NCBI GenBank assembly: GCA_004562975.1
Contig: SFQP01000026.1
Coordinates: 1 to 11,229, forward strand
Reading direction: 5' to 3'
DNA: 11,229 nt
Origin: a bacterium
Lineage (GTDB): Bacteria > Bacteroidota > Bacteroidia > Bacteroidales > Bacteroidaceae
Shown: positions 6,327-11,229 of the stretch, one piece after another
How the letters are laid out: each line of letters begins with the position of its first letter
How positions within the stretch are numbered: the stretch's first letter is position 1
Translations under genes and position numbers: made by a program
The notes under the pieces: model-generated
What the model was told of the DNA's origin: nothing
Database searches by the model: none
Seen by the model: only the letters and a program-made list of their open reading frames with translations

Positions 6327-8240
6327 TCAATACGACACAATCTGTCCTGACTGTGACGACTGGTACCAGCTCCAGTAGGTGCGTTTGGTGTTGTCTGTGG
6401 CCCACAGGGGGAAGATGTTGTAGGCATTGCAGATGTTCACGCCCTCACGCGGCCAGTTCCACCTTCCTGCCACCAACAGGGCTTCGGGCATCCGGCCCGG
6501 CTCGTCGGCCAGCGTGATGACATCGGTACAGTCGCCGCAGGTGCCACGCTGGATCTCGATATAGAAACGCCGGGCATCGGTCTGCATGGCATAGGATTTG
6601 GGCCATTTCACACAGGCTACCTCAACGAAGGGCGTGGAAGCCATGGAGTTGGCGGTGTTGATGCGCGTATCGGCACTGCCTTGCAGCAATTCGTGGATTT
6701 CGCCCAGGTTCTGGTCGCCGTCGGGGCCGTCGTAGTGAAGGTACATCCGCGAAGTGGAGCCGGCAGCCATGACCGTCACGCAGCATTCCTCGCTCTCGTA
6801 ATTGGGCTGAAGCAGGATGACGGCATCGTTGAAGTCGTAATCCGGCTCACGTCCCACATCCTCGTAGGCAATGGTCCAGGGCAGGCAGTCGTCGTATTCG
6901 CCTTTGGGGCGGAGATCCGGCTCGACGATGCTGGGCTTGTAGATTTCCAGCTCGGCAGTCACGCCGAAGATGACATCGTTGCAGTCCAGGTCGCCCCCGG
7001 TGCAGTCGTTCTCCAACCCCATCCACGTGACGTTCGGATGCTGCTCAATGAAACTGCGAAAATTTCCCTTGCTGTTGTAGCTGTTCATGCCTTCGGCAGA
7101 ATAGCTTGTTCCCTTGAATTTTTCACGTGAGGTGTAGGGCTGGACACCATAGCGCACCAGACGGTCGTACTGCTCGGGGGCCGGTTCTGTTTCCCACCGG
7201 TCGTAGAAACCGATGCGTTTACCCTTGGGCACGTCGATGGTGAAGGAGATGCCGCGCAACGCGGTGAGCGACTGGCCATAGCGTTTATAAGCTGCCATGA
7301 TATTGTAGGCATCATCGCCCTGACGGGCTGCGATAGGAGATATTTTGTCCCAAGTGTCGTTCATGTCGAAATTGGCATCGTACCAATAATTCGCCAGCAC
7401 GCCGTGTTCCTGAGCTGCCGCATCGTCCACCTGATACTGCACCTTGGCCAAGCCGTCAATGTAGTCGAACACTTCGGTTTCGGAAACGTCGACGTACTGG
7501 ATGTCCGAATAAGTGCCGGGCGAGTGATAATAGTAGCCCAGGACATGGGAGGTGCGAGACATACAGTTGCCAGCCACCCAGGTGATGGAGAACGGGCCGT
7601 TGGACTCCAGCTCATAGTCGCAGTTGAGCCCCAACCCCGTTTTGGCGTTGATGCCTTCCTGCGACATTATGTTCATCATGCTGTAATAGTCACGCATCAG
7701 GTCGGCACTGAATTCATAGTAAACGGCATCCGACCTCATACTGCTGCCATAAAGCGAGGAGCGGTCGACCGCTGCACGGGAGGCTTCGGAAAGCCCTGAG
7801 GGTGCTGAAGCAGACAGGCCACCGGGCACCGGAGCGGCAGAAGAGGAAGGAGTGTTGAGCGTGAGCGACTCACTGAGTTTGCCAGTCAGGGTCAATGTCT
7901 GCGAAGAGAGCGTGCGCTGGCATTCACTGACGAGGTAGAGGGTCTGCACCTGCCCTTGCGGCGCGGTGAGTGTGACAACACCGGAGCCGGATGTTTCGCG
8001 GTAATCGTAGAGTGTGCCACCTTGCTCGGAGGACATGAGCCAGAGTTTCACCGGTTCGTCGGTGGTAACCTGCACCTGCACATTGACCGTGGTGCGCCAC
8101 CATTGCGAACTGCTCACCTCGCCTTTGAGTTGCTCCTGAAAAGCCGCCTCAGCCCGTTGCTGCGCTGTATAACCGTCGTCCACACTGCACGAGGCCAACA
8201 GTCCGGCAATGCCAAAGCATATGAATGGGATGTGTTTCAT
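6327..8240 (-). CDS. Surface-type lipoprotein with LruC-type C-terminal domain (paralogue B)
   Basis: A 637-aa exported lipoprotein. I choose the ATG at 8240 because it overlaps the stop of the upstream gene as ATGA and gives a compact signal peptide, MKHIPF to the lipobox LASC with Cys18; an in-frame ATG at 8264 would add eight residues. CSVDDG after cleavage is acidic, like surface-export signals of Bacteroides lipoproteins. Its architecture matches its paralogue: N-terminal beta domain 45-125, Ser/Ala/Pro linker 130-158, SLYG at 162, VLGYYYHSPG at 233-242, WYDANFD at 286-292, DLDCND at 417-422, DYDFND at 467-472, and a C-terminus containing LVAGRWNWPREG. The pairs of D-x-D-x-N-D loops suggest calcium binding. 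Unlike the paralogue it is cysteine-rich in the C-terminal part (CGDC at 568-571) and has no lysine tail. Function unknown; an adhesive or matrix role is an inference. Confidence 0.88.
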   Translation of the reverse strand: MKHIPFICFGIAGLLASCSVDDGYTAQQRAEAAFQEQLKGEVSSSQWWRTTVNVQVQVTTDEPVKLWLMSSEQGGTLYDYRETSGSGVVTLTAPQGQVQTLYLVSECQRTLSSQTLTLTGKLSESLTLNTPSSSAAPVPGGLSASAPSGLSEASRAAVDRSSLYGSSMRSDAVYYEFSADLMRDYYSMMNIMSQEGINAKTGLGLNCDYELESNGPFSITWVAGNCMSRTSHVLGYYYHSPGTYSDIQYVDVSETEVFDYIDGLAKVQYQVDDAAAQEHGVLANYWYDANFDMNDTWDKISPIAARQGDDAYNIMAAYKRYGQSLTALRGISFTIDVPKGKRIGFYDRWETEPAPEQYDRLVRYGVQPYTSREKFKGTSYSAEGMNSYNSKGNFRSFIEQHPNVTWMGLENDCTGGDLDCNDVIFGVTAELEIYKPSIVEPDLRPKGEYDDCLPWTIAYEDVGREPDYDFNDAVILLQPNYESEECCVTVMAAGSTSRMYLHYDGPDGDQNLGEIHELLQGSADTRINTANSMASTPFVEVACVKWPKSYAMQTDARRFYIEIQRGTCGDCTDVITLADEPGRMPEALLVAGRWNWPREGVNICNAYNIFPLWATDNTKRTYWSWYQSSQSGQIVSY

Positions 8241-9970
8241 TCTTCTGTAGTTTTTTGTGTCCATACTATCCGGCCGTTCTCCATTTTCCAGCCTTTACTG
8301 CCTTCCATGGCCTGAATGACGCGCGAAACGTACTGCGCTTCCTCGGACGTTCCGGCTTTTTGCAGGAAGCGTTTGGCATCGAGGAGCCGTTTCCGTTGCA
8401 CACAGGCACAGGCTGCATTGAGATTGGCATTCTCGTCATCGGGGAACTGGCGAGCCGCAATGAGGAAGGCATCAAGCCAGTCATCGCTCCCCTCGAGATA
8501 GCTCTGCGCCACCTCGTACATTTCCTTCAGGCTCAAAGCCTCGGGATGGGTGTAGATGAGTTTGCGGCTTTCTTTGACGGGGTACTGCCGCACCACGTAT
8601 TCTATGACGTAGTCCGTGTGGCGCAAGCCGGGATAAACGTGTTGTAAAAGCCAACGGTAGGGTTTGCCGTCGCCCACTTGTTTCAGCAGAAGTTCTTTTT
8701 CGTCAGGGTCCATCTGGCGGTCGATAACCTCCAGCAGTTCGGACTGCCAGGCCAGCACTTCGTCGGGCATGGGCGGGGTTTCGAGGATGGCTGCGCTTTC
8801 ATACCACACATCGTCCTTGACGCGGCGGCGGTTGCCCGCTTCGATAAAGGCGCGCAGGTTCTGCCAGTCCTCGGGAGTATAGGTTGTCGTGAATAGTTCG
8901 TCGCCCACTCCATAACGGTCGCGCAGGTAGTTTTTCAGTGCCGCCGTGCGCCCCTTGGCCAAACGGGTGTTGTTGTCATAAGGACTTTCGGGCGAGGCGT
9001 AGCCGTGGAGCGAGATGCGGGTAACCTGAATGGTCTTGTCGAATAGCGCGCTGTCAACCGTGGCCTGTATGCGCTTCAGCTCGCTGGGATTGCGGCGGTA
9101 CTTCGGATAGATGACGGTTTCGTTGACGGGGAAGTCGAGGAAAGCGCGGCCTGCCACGCTGCGATGCTTAGATCCTTCTGGGTCGGGAATGCAGTAAGGC
9201 AGGAGGGGGATTTCATGCAGGCGGCTGTCGGTCTGCACCTTTCGTCGCGGTGCTTTTTCTTTTTTGTTTAACAACCAGGTTACGCCGACCTTCAGATTGG
9301 TGCGCCCGTCAAACGGCGCGCCGGTTTTGACCCCGTTGAAATTGTCGGCAAAGAACGTGTGGCTCAGCTCTGTACCGAGCCGCCAGTTGTCGCTTATCCT
9401 CCAAGAGGCGGACAAGCCGGCTCTCGCGGCGGGCAGCACGCGGCTGCTGGAGGAATAGGCTGTGGTATAGGACAGGGGATGTTGCTCGGGGAAGCCAAAG
9501 GTGTAGGCCATGCCGACACCGGCGAAAGCCTTGAGGTTGAACAGCCGGGAGGAGCCGGAGCGGAGGAACGACAAGCCGTCGGTGAGGTCGAAAGTGAGGT
9601 CACCAAAGAAGCCAAGGTTGTTCCAGCCCCAGGTGTCGGACGTTTCACACCGCTGCACATTGCGGCTTTTGTTGTGATTGTAGCGCACCACAGCACGCCA
9701 TCCCCACAGCGGTGTCAATTCCTGTCCCACAGCAACGAAGCATCCGCCGGACCACGGATAGGCAGAAAATTCGCTCCAAGGCAGGTTTTCGTTGGCCGAC
9801 TTGTTGATGCCTCCGTAAAGCTGGATGTAAAGCGGGTCGGTGAGAACCTTACCAACTATACTGTCCGACACTGCTGCGCTCAGCGGAATTCCGGCTACAA
9901 TCAGGCAACCACCTACCACCAAGCCGCGAAAGGCCTTCTGTAAACTGGCGAACAGTAAAACAGTCTTCAT
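8237..9970 (-). CDS. Outer-membrane beta-barrel protein with OmpA-like domain and helical tail
   Basis: A 577-aa protein from the ATG at 9970; a further in-frame ATG at 9997 would overlap the upstream gene by 8 nt and add nine residues. It has a signal-peptide-like N-terminus ending near PLSAA (29-33). Residues about 45-235 alternate aromatic and polar residues as in an outer-membrane barrel, ending TNLKVGVTWLLNK. An OmpA-like segment lies at about 275-365, with AFLDFPVNETVIYP and HGYASPESPYDNNTRLAKGR at 322-341. The last 110 residues are helical and TPR-like (AANLNAACAC-type helices around 490-550). The Asp that binds peptidoglycan in canonical OmpA domains is not evident at the GYASP site, while the Arg (341) is kept. 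Bacteroidales proteins with this GYASPE signature often sit in fimbria/adhesin operons. Coupled by ATGA to the LruC lipoprotein gene, it probably anchors or exports those proteins (inference). Confidence 0.8.
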   Translation of the reverse strand: MKTVLLFASLQKAFRGLVVGGCLIVAGIPLSAAVSDSIVGKVLTDPLYIQLYGGINKSANENLPWSEFSAYPWSGGCFVAVGQELTPLWGWRAVVRYNHNKSRNVQRCETSDTWGWNNLGFFGDLTFDLTDGLSFLRSGSSRLFNLKAFAGVGMAYTFGFPEQHPLSYTTAYSSSSRVLPAARAGLSASWRISDNWRLGTELSHTFFADNFNGVKTGAPFDGRTNLKVGVTWLLNKKEKAPRRKVQTDSRLHEIPLLPYCIPDPEGSKHRSVAGRAFLDFPVNETVIYPKYRRNPSELKRIQATVDSALFDKTIQVTRISLHGYASPESPYDNNTRLAKGRTAALKNYLRDRYGVGDELFTTTYTPEDWQNLRAFIEAGNRRRVKDDVWYESAAILETPPMPDEVLAWQSELLEVIDRQMDPDEKELLLKQVGDGKPYRWLLQHVYPGLRHTDYVIEYVVRQYPVKESRKLIYTHPEALSLKEMYEVAQSYLEGSDDWLDAFLIAARQFPDDENANLNAACACVQRKRLLDAKRFLQKAGTSEEAQYVSRVIQAMEGSKGWKMENGRIVWTQKTTEE

Positions 9971-9989
9971 GGGCTTTTTGTATAATGAA

Positions 9990-11135
9990 TTATTCATAAA
10001 GCATTTGCTTGATGATTTCGGTAATTCTGTTCACGTCACTGTCTGTTACCATAGGTCCAGAAGGCAAACAAAGGCCACGGTTGAACAAAGAGTGACTGAC
10101 TCCACTGATATACGCGGCACAATCTGCAAATACCGGTTGCATGTGCATGGGTTTCCACAACAGACGGCTCTCTATATCGGCTGCATCCAAGCGTTGCAAC
10201 ACGTCCTTGGGAGACAAACGGTCAAATTCCACGGTGGTGAGCCAATAATTACTTTTGATATCATGCTGGGGCTCACACATGACCCGCACTCCCTCTACTC
10301 CTTTCAAGAGTTCACAATAGAGGCTATGTACATGGCGATGATGGCTGACATGATCATGCAGCACTTCCATCTGCCCCCGTCCAATCCCCGCACATATGTT
10401 GCTCATGCGGTAGTTATACCCCACCTCTGTGTGGTGGTAATACAACTCCGGTTGCCGGGCTTGAGTGGAAAGATACATAATTCTGCGCTTCATCTCCTCA
10501 GGAGGGACTGGCCCGCCGGGATTGCAAATCAAAGCACCTCCACCCGAAGTGGTGATCATTTTGTTACCATTGAACGACATGATGCCGAAACGGCCGAAAG
10601 TACCCATCATCCTTCCTTTATACATGGAACCAAGGCCTTCGGCCGAATCTTCAATGACGGGAATATCATAATGTATGGCTATCTCCATGATTCGGTCCAC
10701 CTGATAGGGCATTCCATAAAGCGTAACGGGAATGATGGCCTTGGGCTTGCGTCCCGTTTGCTTAATCCGGTCTTCGATGGCTTGCTCCAGCAAGTCCGGA
10801 TCCAAGTTCCAGGTGTCGCGTTCAGAATCGATAAACACTGGATGCGCGCCCTGGTAAACCACGGGATTGGCTGAGGCACAGAAGGTAAAGTCCTGCACTA
10901 TCACTTCATCGCCACGCTCCACTCCCAAAGCCACAAGAGCCAGATGAATAGCCGCTGTACCCGAGGAAAGCGCAACAACCTTAGAAGCTCCACCGACATA
11001 ATCTTCCAACGCACGTTCAAAAGCATCAACATTGGGACCCAAAGGCACAACCCAATTATTCTCAAAGGCATCGTGAATGTACTCCAGCTCTTTGCTTGTT
11101 GTATGCGCAAGGCATAAATAGACACGTTTATTCAT
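9990..11135 (-). CDS. DegT/DnrJ/EryC1/StrS-family PLP sugar aminotransferase
   Basis: Cytosolic PLP enzyme that transfers an amino group, usually from glutamate, to a keto-sugar nucleotide. The 381-aa length is standard. Visible features are VPLGPNVDAFERAL at 30-43, ALSSGTAAIHLAL at 54-66, DFTFCASANPVVYQGAHPVF at 82-101, IEDSAEGLGS around 165-174 (Asp for the PLP ring nitrogen), SFNGNKMITTSGGG around 188-201 with the Schiff-base lysine, and GYNYRMSN. The overall pattern resembles the branch containing PglE and EpsN, which make 4-amino-4,6-dideoxy sugars of the bacillosamine type; the exact product cannot be fixed from sequence alone. Such genes normally sit in capsule, O-antigen or protein-glycosylation loci, so it may be the last gene of a glycan cluster extending beyond the right edge. 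Its stop lies 19 nt from the preferred start of the next gene. Confidence 0.9.
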   Translation of the reverse strand: MNKRVYLCLAHTTSKELEYIHDAFENNWVVPLGPNVDAFERALEDYVGGASKVVALSSGTAAIHLALVALGVERGDEVIVQDFTFCASANPVVYQGAHPVFIDSERDTWNLDPDLLEQAIEDRIKQTGRKPKAIIPVTLYGMPYQVDRIMEIAIHYDIPVIEDSAEGLGSMYKGRMMGTFGRFGIMSFNGNKMITTSGGGALICNPGGPVPPEEMKRRIMYLSTQARQPELYYHHTEVGYNYRMSNICAGIGRGQMEVLHDHVSHHRHVHSLYCELLKGVEGVRVMCEPQHDIKSNYWLTTVEFDRLSPKDVLQRLDAADIESRLLWKPMHMQPVFADCAAYISGVSHSLFNRGLCLPSGPMVTDSDVNRITEIIKQMLYE

Positions 11136-11229
11136 ACGAAAATTATTTGTGCCGTTTTAGTTTATAACGGCTGTTTTACTTTGTTTTTATGTATTCTCTG
11201 AGCCAATGACACAAAAAGAGAGAGCACTC
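11136..11229. other. Right-edge stretch, no gene assignable
   Basis: Beyond the hairpin, two minus-strand frames are open to the edge: one ends at a TAA at 11176-11178 with WLREYIKTK as its last residues, another at a TAA at 11162-11164 ending HKNKVKQPL. A plus-strand ATG at 11206 also opens a frame to the edge (MTQKERAL). Any of these could be the edge of a real gene; the fragments are too short to choose between them. Confidence 0.3.
11151..11171. promoter_or_regulatory. Small inverted repeat upstream of the aminotransferase gene
   Basis: gccgtt (11151-11156) and aacggc (11166-11171) form a 6-bp inverted repeat around nine bases, 16 bases before the ATG of the aminotransferase. It could be an operator half-site pair or a leader hairpin. 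The minus-strand side lacks a clean T-tract, so terminator function for an upstream minus-strand gene is weak. I found no convincing -33/-7 promoter pair in 11136-11229. Confidence 0.3.

Noticed and set aside
9840..10874. 344-codon plus-strand open frame
   Set aside because: It is antisense to the aminotransferase and the start of the OmpA-like gene, both of which have strong family motifs; the translation is unrecognisable.
11141..11183. Plus-strand promoter (TTTG at 11146 and TTACTTTG at 11176)
   Set aside because: Spacing of 26 bases is too long and the second base of the -7 box is wrong; no confirmed plus-strand gene follows within the window.

Overview
The window looks like a chromosomal piece of a Bacteroidales bacterium (Bacteroides/Phocaeicola/Prevotella-like). 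The reasons are two surface-type lipoproteins ending in LruC-type domains, an OmpA-like protein with the 'GYASPE' signature common in that order, absence of Shine-Dalgarno motifs before the starts, and AT-rich A-rich leaders. All complete genes lie on the minus strand, so transcription runs from high to low coordinates. Genus is not resolvable from this sequence alone.

Right part (about 11135 down to 4178): four genes read one after another. First is a DegT/DnrJ/EryC1/StrS-type PLP sugar aminotransferase, then an outer-membrane beta-barrel protein with an OmpA-like domain, then two paralogous lipoproteins each carrying two D-x-D-x-N-D calcium-type motifs and a LruC-type C-terminus. Spacings are 19 nt (or an 8-nt overlap with the longer start), a 4-nt ATGA overlap, and 88 nt. 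A hairpin plus T-tract at 4056-4101 closes the unit. The best reading is a cell-surface module: an outer-membrane anchor plus two exported lipoproteins, possibly adhesive or structural, with a nucleotide-sugar aminotransferase upstream that may belong to a neighbouring glycan locus. The function of the module is not known to me.

Left part (3753 down to 186): housekeeping genes tsaC (tRNA t6A synthesis), a CBS-containing ClC chloride channel/transporter and aroE (shikimate pathway), plus the last codons of an unrecognised plus-strand gene at the left edge. Each of the three genes is followed by an intergenic palindromic element built from octamers of the type GGTTATGA. Two of these elements share a 91-bp stretch differing at only 3 positions. 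Between tsaC and the LruC operon sits a different repeat, two tandem 85-bp units (82/85 identical) that abut the operon terminator.

The main points worth following are the intergenic repeat families, the paralogous LruC pair coupled to an OmpA-like anchor, and a ClC protein whose intracellular proton-glutamate position appears to be valine, as in channels rather than exchangers.
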